A stretch of 64,000 nt of DNA from Verrucomicrobiales bacterium (GCA_029212615.1 JARGPJ010000005.1:186001-250000); one strand, 5' to 3'. Counted from the first letter of the stretch, positions 18,194 through 27,500 are shown. Notes: generated by a model not told the origin, from the sequence alone. Numbers and translations: made by a program.

Positions 18194-19233
18194 TGTCCCC
18201 CTCCCGAATTTGATCCGCCTGATACGCCCTGACCTCCACCCGGTCCGCCACCTTGACCATCTCCACCACGACCCTGGCCATCGCCACCACGACCCTGACC
18301 GTCTCCACCACGACCCTGACCGTCTCCACCACGACCCTGACCATCTCCACCACGACCCTGGCCATCGCCACCACGCCCCTGACCGTCTCCACCACGACCC
18401 TGACCATCTCCACCGCGACCCTGACCATCTCCACCGCGACCCTGACCGTCTCCACCGCGACCCGAGGGGGCTGCGGCAGACGACGAAACGACCTCAGTCG
18501 TGGCCAGCTGAGCGTCTTCGGATGCCTGAGCAATTGCCGCGGCCGCCTCGGGATCAACAAGGCGATCAGGGACTTCATAAACCAACCTGACAGGGACCGA
18601 CGAATCTCGATCCAGGAGAGAAAACTCCATCAAAGGAGGAAGCTTTTCCTCATCCGTCCATTCCTCGAGCCACTCCTGAGAATCATCGTCCCAGAAACGC
18701 CAGGAGGCTCCCCTGATACCGGTCAACAGGGGGAGCCAGTAGCGGCCGTCCTCATCCTCATCAAGGAGAGCGCCACTCCCCACCCGGAAGGCCATTCCCG
18801 AACCGTCGCTGTCATCCGGAAGGAAATCACTCCGGCTCAGCGCCAAATCAAATCCCTGCTCCCCGGTAGGCAGAATTTCCCCGGGGCGCAATGCGATGTA
18901 GGCCTCCTCGCAACTTCCGACCAGTTCACCGAAAGTGAATGAGGTCGGGGTGTTCTCAAGAAACAACTCATGGTATCCACTTCCGGAATCCTCGGCCGGG
19001 GTAATCGTGAAACCGGCTTCCGGCGGTAGCCCTTCAATCGTCTCCCTCAGCAAACTGACGAAGCGCTCAACCTCTTCGCCCCGCTTATCAAGAGACCGGA
19101 TTTCCGCCGCAGTATCCCCCGCCTGCCACACGATAGAAAAGATCGAAGTGGTGATGAGCCCGAGGATGACCATGGCCACGACAATCTCGAACAGGGAAAA
19201 TCCAGCAGAGGAGGATAGGGCTGCCTTTCTCAT
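18190..19233 (-). CDS. gspJ: GspJ-like minor pseudopilin with a Gly-rich repeat tail
   Basis: This 347-aa protein begins with a prepilin-like leader and helix (SSAGFSLFEIVVAMVILGLI), followed by a globular pseudopilin domain to about residue 230. After an Ala/Ser linker (residues about 235-258) come ten exact copies of Arg-Gly-Gly-Asp-Gly-Gln-Gly (residues 259-328) and a Gly/Ser/Gln-rich end (GGPGGGQGVSGG). Typical GspJ proteins are about 190-240 aa, so the tail is extra. It sits between gspI and gspK with 4-bp overlaps on both sides. The repeats are likely extended and flexible; whether the tail reaches the outside is unknown. Confidence 0.82.
   Translation of the reverse strand: MRKAALSSSAGFSLFEIVVAMVILGLITTSIFSIVWQAGDTAAEIRSLDKRGEEVERFVSLLRETIEGLPPEAGFTITPAEDSGSGYHELFLENTPTSFTFGELVGSCEEAYIALRPGEILPTGEQGFDLALSRSDFLPDDSDGSGMAFRVGSGALLDEDEDGRYWLPLLTGIRGASWRFWDDDSQEWLEEWTDEEKLPPLMEFSLLDRDSSVPVRLVYEVPDRLVDPEAAAAIAQASEDAQLATTEVVSSSAAAPSGRGGDGQGRGGDGQGRGGDGQGRGGDGQGRGGDGQGRGGDGQGRGGDGQGRGGDGQGRGGDGQGRGGDGQGGGPGGGQGVSGGSNSGGGQ
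18250..18459 (-). repeat. Ten-copy 21-bp minisatellite in gspJ
   Basis: Ten head-to-tail 21-bp units encode Arg-Gly-Gly-Asp-Gly-Gln-Gly (residues 259-328 of GspJ). On the plus strand the unit reads like ACCCTGACCATCTCCACCAC, with small synonymous differences (GACCGT, GGCCAT, CCGCGA). One end unit is slightly degenerate (ACCTTGACC). All units keep the reading frame, so copy-number change would alter tail length by 7 residues at a time without frameshift. Confidence 0.95.
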
Positions 19234-19622
19234 TCAATCGGGTGGTGAACAATGAGACGAACGCGTTCGATTTGATTACCGCCATCATCGAGAAACTCAA
19301 CTTCCGCCGTCAACTCATATAGATCGCTCAACTCCGCTCCCTCTCCATTCTCTACCTGAAAGGGCTGCGCATAGGTTCTGAAGGTCATGTCGAGAGCGGA
19401 GTCATAAACCTCTGTCGTCATTGCCGAGGGCTCCAGACGACGGGTTTCCGTGAGCAGGGAAACAAGGCGATTCTGAATGAGAGAGTCTCTCGCAAAAGCC
19501 GACGAGGTTTCATTCATCCGCTGAAGAATCCCAATCAAGCCCGTGACTGAGATCGCAAAGATCGCCACCGCAAGAACAACGTCGAGGAGGGCGAATCCTT
19601 TTCTGGAATCCATCGTTCTCAT
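19230..19622 (-). CDS. gspI: GspI-like minor pseudopilin
   Basis: This 130-aa protein has the prepilin signature KGFALLDVVLAVAIFAISV near the N terminus, with the peptidase site before the Phe. The hydrophobic helix is followed by a short soluble domain that ends IERVRLIVHHPIE. It is the size expected for GspI. It overlaps gspJ by 4 bp and the upstream gspH-like gene by 4 bp. Its predicted role is to help initiate and cap the pseudopilus. Confidence 0.82.
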   Translation of the reverse strand: MRTMDSRKGFALLDVVLAVAIFAISVTGLIGILQRMNETSSAFARDSLIQNRLVSLLTETRRLEPSAMTTEVYDSALDMTFRTYAQPFQVENGEGAELSDLYELTAEVEFLDDGGNQIERVRLIVHHPIE

Positions 19623-20266
19623 TCAACCCAGGAACGTTCGGTTTGAATATCCGCGGTGAGGGGATGAAAGACCACTTCGAAAAACGCCCCGTCGTTCTCC
19701 ATTCGAACGCTCATTGGCTCACACATGCCTGAGGGTTGAAAAATCCACCGGCGAAACTCGCCACCACTGAGATTGATCCATTGCGTCTCGTTCCATATCC
19801 GCAAACTGCAGTTCAGGGAAAGATCAATTTCATACTCCGAAAAGTAGCGGAGCCCTTCCTCCACCGCTTCCCTGCGCAGATCACTTTCACTCACCTCCAG
19901 GGAAATTCCGCGAGCCTGTGAGGCTTCTGCCATTGCATCGAGCTGCTCGAGTTGTTCCAATTCAATCTGCAGCGTTTCAAATTCCTCCGCCCCCCCGTAC
20001 GGTTGGAAAAAGCGGGAAGCACGGAAGCCTTTACTGTCGAAAACAATCTGGTAGGGGCGCTTCTCCGCCATGGCACGAAGGCGGACCTCACGCGCCATGA
20101 GATAGAGCGCATTCACCGGCTCACGGGCGACCCGCTCCCTCTGGACGCTGTCGATCGCGGGGACCGCCATGCCGGTGAGAATGGCGACAACCGCGAGGGC
20201 GATCACAATTTCAACCAGGGTGAAACCGGCGGTGGCGGCGTCACGACTACCAGTTCCCGACATCAT
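19619..20266 (-). CDS. gspH: GspH-like prepilin-type protein
   Basis: I start the gene at the ATG pair at 20266/20263 (MMSGTGSRDAATAGFTLVEI), overlapping the end of gspG by about 20 bp, because the longer frame to 20434 adds shadow sequence without prepilin character. The signature AGFTLVEIVIALAVVA is followed by the helix and a globular domain with LMAREVRLRAMAEKRPYQIVFD, typical of GspH/FimT. The total is about 215 aa. It is the second pseudopilin in the gspG-H-I-J-K series. Confidence 0.8.
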   Translation of the reverse strand: MMSGTGSRDAATAGFTLVEIVIALAVVAILTGMAVPAIDSVQRERVAREPVNALYLMAREVRLRAMAEKRPYQIVFDSKGFRASRFFQPYGGAEEFETLQIELEQLEQLDAMAEASQARGISLEVSESDLRREAVEEGLRYFSEYEIDLSLNCSLRIWNETQWINLSGGEFRRWIFQPSGMCEPMSVRMENDGAFFEVVFHPLTADIQTERSWVE

Positions 20267-20675
20267 CGTCGCTCTCCACTCCGTCTTCACCGAGGGAAAA
20301 CAGATCATATTTCTTTGAACTCTTCTGAGCAGGAAAGCGGAATTGATACTCATTACCCCAGGGGTCCAGCATCGGCTCTTCGAGATAAGCACGCCAGCGC
20401 TCCGGCTGAGGCTCACCGGTAGGGCGCTCAACAAGTGCCATAAGCCCCTGTTCCTGGGTCGGCGGCTTGAAATAATTATTTCGCTCGTAGGCTTTCACCG
20501 CAAGATCAAGAGCCTTCAAATCAGAGTCAACGCGCCCATACTTGGCGTCATCAACAAATCCGATCACGAGATAGATGCCCGATCCGGCAAGGACGGAAAT
20601 AATCGTGATCACAATGACCAGTTCGACAAGGGTGAATCCGGAGGATCGACGATTGGAGCGAGGTGAAAATTTCAT
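20247..20675 (-). CDS. gspG: GspG-like major pseudopilin
   Basis: This 142-aa protein has the leader and helix SSGFTLVELVIVITII, the conserved PPTQEQGLMALVERP segment, and the C-terminal LDPWGNEYQFRFP and YDLFSLGEDG, which are diagnostic of the major pseudopilin GspG (calcium-stabilised loop). It forms the shaft of the type II secretion pseudopilus after processing by a prepilin peptidase. The gene is 17 bp downstream of gspF and is the best-conserved member of this block. Confidence 0.93.
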   Translation of the reverse strand: MKFSPRSNRRSSGFTLVELVIVITIISVLAGSGIYLVIGFVDDAKYGRVDSDLKALDLAVKAYERNNYFKPPTQEQGLMALVERPTGEPQPERWRAYLEEPMLDPWGNEYQFRFPAQKSSKKYDLFSLGEDGVESDDDVGNW

Positions 20676-20692
20676 GAGTTTCTAGATAGGAA

Positions 20693-21922
20693 TTAGCGGG
20701 CCCGAATACCTGACATCGACCCGAAGATAGTAGTGATGACAGAATAAGCGACAACCCCGACAACGATAGCAACAAGGCATAGCATGACGTTAGGCACAAT
20801 ACTCGTCAATCTTGAGATCCTGATGTCGAGATCCTCATCATACTTCGTGGCTGCTTTTGAAAAAGCCTTTCCGAGTTCACCGGTTTGTTCACCAATCGCA
20901 ATGCGATCGATAAGTCCTTCAGGGAATGATTCCGTTTTCGACATGGATCGGGCGAGGCTGCTGCCTTCACCGACATCCAACACCACCTTCTCGAGGTGGT
21001 TGCGGATGAAGTAATTTTGAGTGCCCCGCGTAATGAGTTTCAGACTGTTTAAGAGAGGGACACCGTTATTGATCAAATTCGACATTGTGTGACAGAACTG
21101 AGCATAGAAACGACCGAAAATAACGGGTCCAAAAGCGGGAATCTTCATCTTGTATTCATCCCACCAGGGACGCCCGCGTTTCGAGGCGATGAAGAGCTTA
21201 AACCCGACAATACTTCCGACCATGACCGCCAGAATCAACCACCACCATGCGGACATGAAATCGGTGAATTTGATGAGGAGATCGGTGACAAGGGGTAAAT
21301 CCTGGCCGGTTTTCTGCATCATCTTAGTAAGTGATGGCATGAGCACCGTACTGACGACAAAAATAAGGACAATACAGGCAAGCAGGACTGTCAGCGGATA
21401 GATCATTGCACTGACGGTACGCCGCTGGAGATTTGAAAGCTGCTTCAAATTCACGACGAGGCGCCGGAGAATCTCCGGCAGTGAACCGCTTGCCTCCCCG
21501 GCTGCGACAAGACTGCAGTAAAGTTCATCGAAGGTCGAAGAGGCCTTTCCCAATGCTTTGGAAAACCTCGCTCCCTCACGAATTTCATCACGAAGCACCC
21601 CCGCGACGGCTTTAATCGCCGGAGAGGTAGAGCGTTCATTCAAAATCTTCAAAGCACGCTCAAGCTGCATCCCCGCATCGAGCAGATCGGCGAGCTCCTC
21701 GGTGAAGAGAATCAACTCCGCCCGCTTCAGTCGTTTCGGCCCGGAGGCCGCCTTTGCTTTTGCTCTACTCTTCCCGGGAACTTCCCCTTCAAGCCCGACC
21801 GAAATCGGTGTCAGGGTTTTCGCCTCAAGCTCCCGGTAGGCTTCGGTCTTATTACGCACAACCACGTTCCCGGAAACCTGTTTTCCAGTGTGATCAATGG
21901 CAGTGTAAAAGAAAGCGGGCAT
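20693..21922 (-). CDS. gspF: GspF-like inner-membrane platform protein
   Basis: This 409-aa protein has the GspF/PilC layout: two repeats of a cytoplasmic helical domain (ELADLLDAGMQLERALKIL; FCHTMSNLINNGVPLLNSL), each followed by membrane helices (TVSAMIYPLTVLLACIVLIF; the end LVAIVVGVVAYSVIT). It anchors the secretion ATPase and assembles the pseudopilus. It is the first gene of the visible block; no GspD, GspE, GspL or GspM is present in the window, so these must be encoded elsewhere. Confidence 0.92.
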   Translation of the reverse strand: MPAFFYTAIDHTGKQVSGNVVVRNKTEAYRELEAKTLTPISVGLEGEVPGKSRAKAKAASGPKRLKRAELILFTEELADLLDAGMQLERALKILNERSTSPAIKAVAGVLRDEIREGARFSKALGKASSTFDELYCSLVAAGEASGSLPEILRRLVVNLKQLSNLQRRTVSAMIYPLTVLLACIVLIFVVSTVLMPSLTKMMQKTGQDLPLVTDLLIKFTDFMSAWWWLILAVMVGSIVGFKLFIASKRGRPWWDEYKMKIPAFGPVIFGRFYAQFCHTMSNLINNGVPLLNSLKLITRGTQNYFIRNHLEKVVLDVGEGSSLARSMSKTESFPEGLIDRIAIGEQTGELGKAFSKAATKYDEDLDIRISRLTSIVPNVMLCLVAIVVGVVAYSVITTIFGSMSGIRAR

Positions 21923-22131
21923 TCAGGGGGAATATGAATCAAAACCCCGCCGAATGTCAGGTGTTTCCGGAAAAAAGACGTAAAAATTCAATTCTGTCCG
22001 ACTGAGATTCCGGAGGCGGGCATCGCTAAAACACGAATACGCTGCGCTTCCACGAAGGGATCAGAATGACTGCGACTCCCCGGGGCTCTGATTCAAGAAT
22101 ATTCGTTCCCCCCTTCGGGCTGGAACTCCCC

Positions 22132-23553
22132 CTAGACTTCGACCTCCCATCCGGCGCGATACTCACGGCGAATAAGGTGATCAAGATCCGGGCGCCCCTT
22201 CACTTTCATCTTCTCCGCATCCCATTTGAGCCTCTCACCGGAATTTCGCTGGGCAAGACAACCGAGAAGAACCGTTTCTGAAAACGGGCCGGCATAGTCG
22301 AAGTCTGATTGACCCCTCTCAACTCGACCTTCGATCGCATCAAGCCATTCCTGATAGTTATCGTCCCCTTCGGCACGGGGGATCGAAGGTTCAGGAAATT
22401 CGAATCCATCGAGACCACCGCTCGGATTCACCATCCAGTTGTCATTTTTACGATCAAAGAAAAGCTTCCCGCGCTCACCAATGATGACGCTGCCATACTT
22501 TTTATAGTCAGCTCCCTCGAGAATCTTTTCCGATGGCCGGTTAAACTCCCCGGGAATGAGGCGCCAGTTCTCCTGATCAAACGAGGCACCAATCTGACCG
22601 TCATACCAGTGCATCTTGATTCCTTTATCCGCAAAATTGTATTCGATCGTGGAATTGATTGGCGCGGAAATATCGGAGCCCCCCTCCTGCTCCGCCTTCA
22701 ACGATGTCGGAGATCCCAGATCAAGAGCCCAGTATGGCATGTCCATGATGTGGCAGGCCATATCCCCGAGGGCCCCGGTTCCGAAATTCCACCATCCGCG
22801 CCACGCAAAGGGAGCAATTCTCGGACTGTAATCAATCCACTCAGCCGGACCGATCCATTGCTCCCAATCCAAACCGAGGGGTACCTTTTCTTTCTGAGGG
22901 AGTTCCGAAAACCCCTGAGGCCAGATCGGACGGTTTGTCCACGCATGCACTTCCTTGACCTCTCCCAGCGCTCCCGCCTGGATCAGTTCGACAACCCGCC
23001 GCATGTGGCTGTTTGCATGAGCCTGATTCCCCATCTGAGTCTTCACTCCCATTTCACGGGCGACCCGGGTGAGAACGCGGGCTTCCCAGATGGAATGCGT
23101 CAGCGGCTTCTGACAATAGACATGCTTTCCGGCTCGCATGGCCTGAAGTGCCGCGTGAAAATGGTGATGATCCGGTGTGGAAATAGTGACGGCATCAATC
23201 TTATCGCCCATCTCTGAGATCATCTCTCGGTAGTCAGTGTAAAACTTCGCGTCGGGGAATTTTTCACGCGCCTCCGTGATCGACTTAAGTCTCGACTTCA
23301 CGCTGCCGTTCGCCTCCGACTGACTGTATTTTTCCACATCGACGATATCGACAAGCGCCGCGCATTGCATCCCGGCCTGAATCGATCCGTTGATATCCGC
23401 CTGTCCTTTGCCACCGGATCCGATCGCCCCGAAATTGATACGCGAGTTCGCCCCCCAAACGTGGGAGGGAACAAACTGAAATCCGAAAGCCGAGGCGGCG
23501 GCGGTCTTGACAAAAGTTCGGCGGGAAGTTGCCGGGGTGGTCTTTTTCTCCAT
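22132..23553 (-). CDS. Tat-exported Gfo/Idh/MocA-family oxidoreductase
   Basis: I use the ATG at 23553, which puts a twin-arginine leader at the start (ATSRRTFVKTAAASAFG, RR at residues 11-12); the upstream extension is unlikely. The 473-aa product has a Rossmann start (NFGAIGSGGKG), the KPLTHSIWEARVL motif with the conserved Lys-Pro, and a C-terminal alpha/beta domain. Exported members of this family are very common in Verrucomicrobiota and Planctomycetota, often next to sugar isomerases and sulfatases. Substrate and product are not identifiable. Confidence 0.85.
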   Translation of the reverse strand: MEKKTTPATSRRTFVKTAAASAFGFQFVPSHVWGANSRINFGAIGSGGKGQADINGSIQAGMQCAALVDIVDVEKYSQSEANGSVKSRLKSITEAREKFPDAKFYTDYREMISEMGDKIDAVTISTPDHHHFHAALQAMRAGKHVYCQKPLTHSIWEARVLTRVAREMGVKTQMGNQAHANSHMRRVVELIQAGALGEVKEVHAWTNRPIWPQGFSELPQKEKVPLGLDWEQWIGPAEWIDYSPRIAPFAWRGWWNFGTGALGDMACHIMDMPYWALDLGSPTSLKAEQEGGSDISAPINSTIEYNFADKGIKMHWYDGQIGASFDQENWRLIPGEFNRPSEKILEGADYKKYGSVIIGERGKLFFDRKNDNWMVNPSGGLDGFEFPEPSIPRAEGDDNYQEWLDAIEGRVERGQSDFDYAGPFSETVLLGCLAQRNSGERLKWDAEKMKVKGRPDLDHLIRREYRAGWEVEV

Positions 23554-23648
23554 GCGAAAAGCGTGCCGTGAAGATGACCAACCGTCGATGACGTATTCAG
23601 GGGAATCACGCCACTTCCCGGGAGGGTTGACTCCGGGATCCAACAGGG

Positions 23649-25895
23649 TCAGGCGAGCTCGAAATCTACAAATCCCCGGACCCGGTCCACCCGGGCAAGC
23701 CGCACTTCAATCCGCTGCCCCACGGTCAATGTCGGTGCCTCCGTGCGGCTTTTGAATTGCTGCCGGGCGCGGTCGTAGAAATATTCGTCTCGAGGCGGCA
23801 GGGCTTCACGCTTCATGAGCCCCTTCACCAGCAACTCATTCAGCTCAACAAAGGCGCCAATCGGCCGGACATCAGTCACCGTTGCCTCAAAGGACACCTT
23901 TGGATCCTCACGGCATATCCGCTCAAGATATTCGATTATTTTCAGCTGCCGGGTCTCCTTCTCTGCATCAGCAGCGACCCGCTCCGTCTTCGAGATATGT
24001 TCCGCGATCTCGACAATCTCCTGCACCACCGGAGTCCGGTCAGCCAGTTCCGGTGCAGTGGGCTCATGGCGCCGGGAAAGAATTTTTCTCAGGACCCGAT
24101 GAACCACCAAATCCGCATAGCGTCGAATCGGACTGGTGAAGTGGGTGTAATTTGCTTTCGAAAGCCCATAGTGCCCGATCGGGTCAACCGAGTAGGCCGC
24201 TCGTCGAAGGCTCTTCAAGAGGGCGAGTTTCACACTGTGCTCCTCCAGTTTTCCTTTGACTCCTTCCAGCAATTTTTGAAGCTCAGGGCGATGCGCGACA
24301 TCTCCGACACGGTGTCCGAAGCTGCGCGCGAGATCAGCAAACTCCTCCAACCTCGCCTCATCCGGGTCTTCGTGGATACGGTAGACTGAGGGCGCCGGTG
24401 CGTTCTTCGTTTCATAGGCGACGGCCTCATTGGCTGCGAGCATGAATTCCTCAATGAGCTGATGACTCTCATCGTAGATACTTTTCTTCACTCCGACAGC
24501 GCGGCCCTTTTCATCGAGCACCACGCGAACTTCCGGGAAATCCAAATCGAGGGCGCCATTCCGGAAGCGTCGCTCCCGTATCATTGAAGCGAGCTTCCAG
24601 GCACGCTGTAAATGAAGGGCGAGACTTCGTTCTTTTTCATCATCGATCCGGGCGGTCGCCTTGTCGCTCAGCTCCATGAGCGCATACGCCTCTTCATAGG
24701 CATAGCGCCGATGACTGCGAATGACACAGGAAGCAAACCTCGATTTCACCATTTTTCCGGAGGCATCAAACGTCATGATTGCTGCATGAGTGAGACGCTC
24801 AACATGAGGCTTCAGGCTGCACACCCCATTGCTCAACTTCTCAGGAAGCATGGGGATAACCCGGTCGGCGAGATAAACACTGTTGCCCCGCTTGCGCGCT
24901 TCTTTATCAAGCGCTGATCCGGGCTTCACGTAATGTGATACATCGGCAATATGAACCGCCAGTTCGAAGCCTCCCCCTTCCCTTTCAGTGACACAAATTG
25001 CATCATCGAAGTCCTTCGCATCTTCGGGATCGATCGTGAAGACCTGACGCTCCCGCCAGTCCTCCCGCCGCTGAATCTCTTCATCACTCACAACCTCGTC
25101 GATCAACTCCGCCTCCGCCAGGACCGCTTCGGGAAACTCGAGAGGAAGCTGGTAACGGTGAATCACCTTGAGGATATCGACGCCCGGTGCATCATCCCGC
25201 CCGAGGACTTTCACCATCTCCGCCTGAGGCAGAAAGCCGGATTCGGTCCACTCGACGAACTTCGCGACAACGATGTCACCGGGCCTGGCTTCGGCGAGCA
25301 CATTGAGTAACTGAAAAGACGGAGGAAGCCGACGGTCGTCAGGGGAAATCGTCGCCCGTGATCCTTTGCCGTGAAAGGTGCCGACAATCCCGCTTTCACT
25401 GCGACTCACCACCTTCGATATTTTTGCCTGCCATTCATCAGGTTCAACACGGCGGGAATGACGGGAATAGCTCCGGGACGATGAATCTCTCCGCGGCGCA
25501 CGCTTCACCATTTCCACTTCAACCGCATCGCCATGAAGAGCGGTCCCGGAAGCATGCCCGGGGACAAAAACCTTCGGCCAGTCCATCCCCCGAAAGGCGG
25601 GATGCTGCGTAGGGTCATCAGGAATAAAATACTGACTGCGACGTTTCCGGTCAGGGGAACACTCAAACCGGCCGGCCAGCATTTGCCCTTCGCTATCAGC
25701 ACCCGGAAGACGATATCGGGCTTTTTTCCCCCGAAGGATTTCACCGCCACGTTCGAGAGCGACAACCGCATCGCGAAAGGCAGCCCTGTCCTTCGAATCC
25801 ACCTGAAGCGCTCGCGCCAGCTCAGACTTGTTCTGAGGTCGATAATCCGGTCGATCCAGATGATCGCGAATTAATTGAGTAAAAGTCTCCTTCAA
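23649..25895 (-). CDS. rnr: Ribonuclease R
   Basis: This 748-aa 3'-5' exoribonuclease has an N-terminal helix-turn-helix-like and cold-shock region, the RNB catalytic domain with FTIDPEDAKDFDDAI (four Asp residues, near residue 295), HIADVSHYVKPGSALD, LPEKLSNGVCSLKP and HFTSPIRRYADLVVHR, and a C-terminal S1 domain (VTDVRPIGAFVELNELLVKGL). RNase R degrades structured RNA and works in quality control of stable RNA. Lengths and motifs match the family. It is divergent from the solitary pseudopilin gene. Confidence 0.95.
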   Translation of the reverse strand: MKETFTQLIRDHLDRPDYRPQNKSELARALQVDSKDRAAFRDAVVALERGGEILRGKKARYRLPGADSEGQMLAGRFECSPDRKRRSQYFIPDDPTQHPAFRGMDWPKVFVPGHASGTALHGDAVEVEMVKRAPRRDSSSRSYSRHSRRVEPDEWQAKISKVVSRSESGIVGTFHGKGSRATISPDDRRLPPSFQLLNVLAEARPGDIVVAKFVEWTESGFLPQAEMVKVLGRDDAPGVDILKVIHRYQLPLEFPEAVLAEAELIDEVVSDEEIQRREDWRERQVFTIDPEDAKDFDDAICVTEREGGGFELAVHIADVSHYVKPGSALDKEARKRGNSVYLADRVIPMLPEKLSNGVCSLKPHVERLTHAAIMTFDASGKMVKSRFASCVIRSHRRYAYEEAYALMELSDKATARIDDEKERSLALHLQRAWKLASMIRERRFRNGALDLDFPEVRVVLDEKGRAVGVKKSIYDESHQLIEEFMLAANEAVAYETKNAPAPSVYRIHEDPDEARLEEFADLARSFGHRVGDVAHRPELQKLLEGVKGKLEEHSVKLALLKSLRRAAYSVDPIGHYGLSKANYTHFTSPIRRYADLVVHRVLRKILSRRHEPTAPELADRTPVVQEIVEIAEHISKTERVAADAEKETRQLKIIEYLERICREDPKVSFEATVTDVRPIGAFVELNELLVKGLMKREALPPRDEYFYDRARQQFKSRTEAPTLTVGQRIEVRLARVDRVRGFVDFELA

Positions 25896-26021
25896 ATCAG
25901 CTTATTTCCTGTCAAAAAGGCTGGACGCGCGATGTCGCGATGTGTTTACATTGTATGCAGAATCACCTCTCGCAGTTCTGGCGACGATTTTTCTCGCCTC
26001 CCCCTGCCCAACCCATTAAAC

Positions 26022-26636
26022 ATGCCTCGAATCATGAGAAAATCACCAGCAAAACAAATTCCCAAAAGCGCGGGAGGTTTCACCCTTCTCGAGCTCCTCG
26101 TCGTCATCGCTATCATCGGCATCCTAGCCGGGCTGATGTTCCCCGCTGCAACCGGCGCGATTCGACGCGCGGAGAAAACCAACGCGCAAAACACTGCCTA
26201 TCAATTGAAGAATGCTATTTCTGCCTACTTTACGGAGTACCGGAAGTATCCTGTCGACAGCTCAAAAACCACAGACACGGATGATCTGAGAACCGATCAC
26301 GAATTGATGGACGTCATGCTGGGAGCAGACAATGAAACCGCAGAGGAGCTCAATCCGCGCAAGATTGCTTTCTACACAGGCAAACAGGCTAAACCGAAGG
26401 GTGGCGGAAAATACATCAAAGGCATTAAACTCGAAGAAGATGGCGGTGGCGAGCTATGGGATCCCTACGGTGACTACTATTACGTACGCATGGATCTCGA
26501 CTACAACAACCGGGTTCCGACGCCGGACTGGGATACCCAGACCGACTCAAGTGTGCTGCCTGAATCGATCTTGATCTGGAGTGCCGGCAAAGACGAAGAT
26601 GAGCAGGAAGACAACGATAATATCAAAACCTGGTAA
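26022..26636 (+). CDS. Solitary prepilin-type (GspG-like) pseudopilin
   Basis: The likely start is ATG 26022 (MPRIMRKSPAKQ), with ATG 26034 as an alternative; the open frame continues upstream to 25875 without signal character. The signature AGGFTLLELLVVIAIIG starts near residue 18. The soluble part contains EYRKYPVD and LWDPYGDYYYVRMDLDYNN, the GspG-like WDPWG-type loop, and an acidic end. It is about 204 aa and stands alone, away from the gspF-K block. Similar solitary H-x9-DG-type pilin-like proteins are numerous in PVC genomes. A strong terminator follows. Confidence 0.8.
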   Translation: MPRIMRKSPAKQIPKSAGGFTLLELLVVIAIIGILAGLMFPAATGAIRRAEKTNAQNTAYQLKNAISAYFTEYRKYPVDSSKTTDTDDLRTDHELMDVMLGADNETAEELNPRKIAFYTGKQAKPKGGGKYIKGIKLEEDGGGELWDPYGDYYYVRMDLDYNNRVPTPDWDTQTDSSVLPESILIWSAGKDEDEQEDNDNIKTW

Positions 26637-26680
26637 AGCGCTCCATCCTCGAAAATTCCGGGATCTTTATTTCCGGAAAG

Positions 26681-26710
26681 AGCACGTCCTTCACGGGACG
26701 TGCTTTTTTT
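26681..26710 (+). terminator. Rho-independent terminator after the solitary pseudopilin
   Basis: A 9-bp stem AGCACGTCC / GGACGTGCT with a six-base loop (TTCACG) is followed by seven T residues. It ends the plus-strand pseudopilin transcript; the opposing cysQ transcript meets it from the other side and could also use the hairpin. Confidence 0.85.
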
Positions 26711-26723
26711 ATTCCACCACGAT

Positions 26724-27500
26724 TTATTCCACCACGAAAAATGGATTGAGGAGGTTCTCTTTGTTATACAGCAAAGGTTCACTCGATCCGTGACGGTTCA
26801 CCTGGCGACCGGCTTCAAGAGCGATCGCGTGTGCTGCCCCGGTATCCCATTCCATGGTCGGTCCCAGCCTTGGATAGACGTCTGCTTTTCCCTCAGCAAC
26901 GAGACAGAGCTTCAAAGAACTTCCCGCGGAGAGAAAGTGAACGGTCTTTCCTCCCTTTTCCAAATCGGCGACAAACTGCTTCACGTCATCCGTCAGATGT
27001 GATCGACTCGCGACGACGTGAACTTCATCCTTGGCGAGATAGTGCTCCCCCCCCTGGAGACGTATCGCCTCGCCGTCAGAAGTCGATTTCCAGGCCCCGT
27101 CCCCTTCCTTAGACCAGTAGAGATGCTCTCCGATCGGTTGATAGACGACGCCGAGAACCGGCTTGCCATTTCGAATCAGCGCAATGTTTACCGTGAACTC
27201 CCCGTTCCTCTTAATAAACTCTTTCGTTCCATCCAGAGGGTCAATCAGCCAGAAGACCTCCCAATCCTTCCGCTCCGCATACTCGACCGCTTTGGTCTCT
27301 TCTGAAATCACCGGAATCTCCGGATACTTCTCGCTCAAGGCCTCAATGATCACGTCGTTGGAACGCTTGTCAGCTTCAGTGAGGGGGGATTTATCCTCTT
27401 TAACGTCTACCGAGAATTCGGAACCGTAGACGGAAAGGATTTCCTCGCCGGCACGCTTGGCGATTTCCTTGATCTCTTCAACTTCAATACTTTCGAGCAT
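26724..27500 (-). CDS. cysQ: 3'(2'),5'-bisphosphate nucleotidase CysQ
   Basis: This 258-aa member of the inositol-monophosphatase superfamily has the metal-binding motifs SPLTEADKRSND, ISEE, WLIDPLDGTKEF and the C-terminal MEWDTGAAHAI. The FIKRNGEFTVNIALI stretch is characteristic of CysQ. It would hydrolyse 3'-phosphoadenosine-5'-phosphate, a by-product of sulfate assimilation and sulfotransfer. It precedes the pseudokinase gene's 3' end by about 60 bp on the same strand, with no evident functional link. Confidence 0.92.
   Translation of the reverse strand: MLESIEVEEIKEIAKRAGEEILSVYGSEFSVDVKEDKSPLTEADKRSNDVIIEALSEKYPEIPVISEETKAVEYAERKDWEVFWLIDPLDGTKEFIKRNGEFTVNIALIRNGKPVLGVVYQPIGEHLYWSKEGDGAWKSTSDGEAIRLQGGEHYLAKDEVHVVASRSHLTDDVKQFVADLEKGGKTVHFLSAGSSLKLCLVAEGKADVYPRLGPTMEWDTGAAHAIALEAGRQVNRHGSSEPLLYNKENLLNPFFVVE

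Noticed and set aside
18250-18459. CRISPR array
   Set aside because: The 21-bp units are directly abutting with no spacers, and they are in-frame coding sequence.
18210-18590. Plus-strand His/Asp-rich frame across the gspJ repeat
   Set aside because: The repeat keeps several frames open, and the minus-strand GspJ frame has the pseudopilin N terminus; the plus-strand product is a translation artefact.
20267-20434. Upstream extension of the gspH-like gene
   Set aside because: It overlaps most of the gspG 3' half in another frame and lacks prepilin features; the ATG at 20266 or 20263 puts the leader in the right place.
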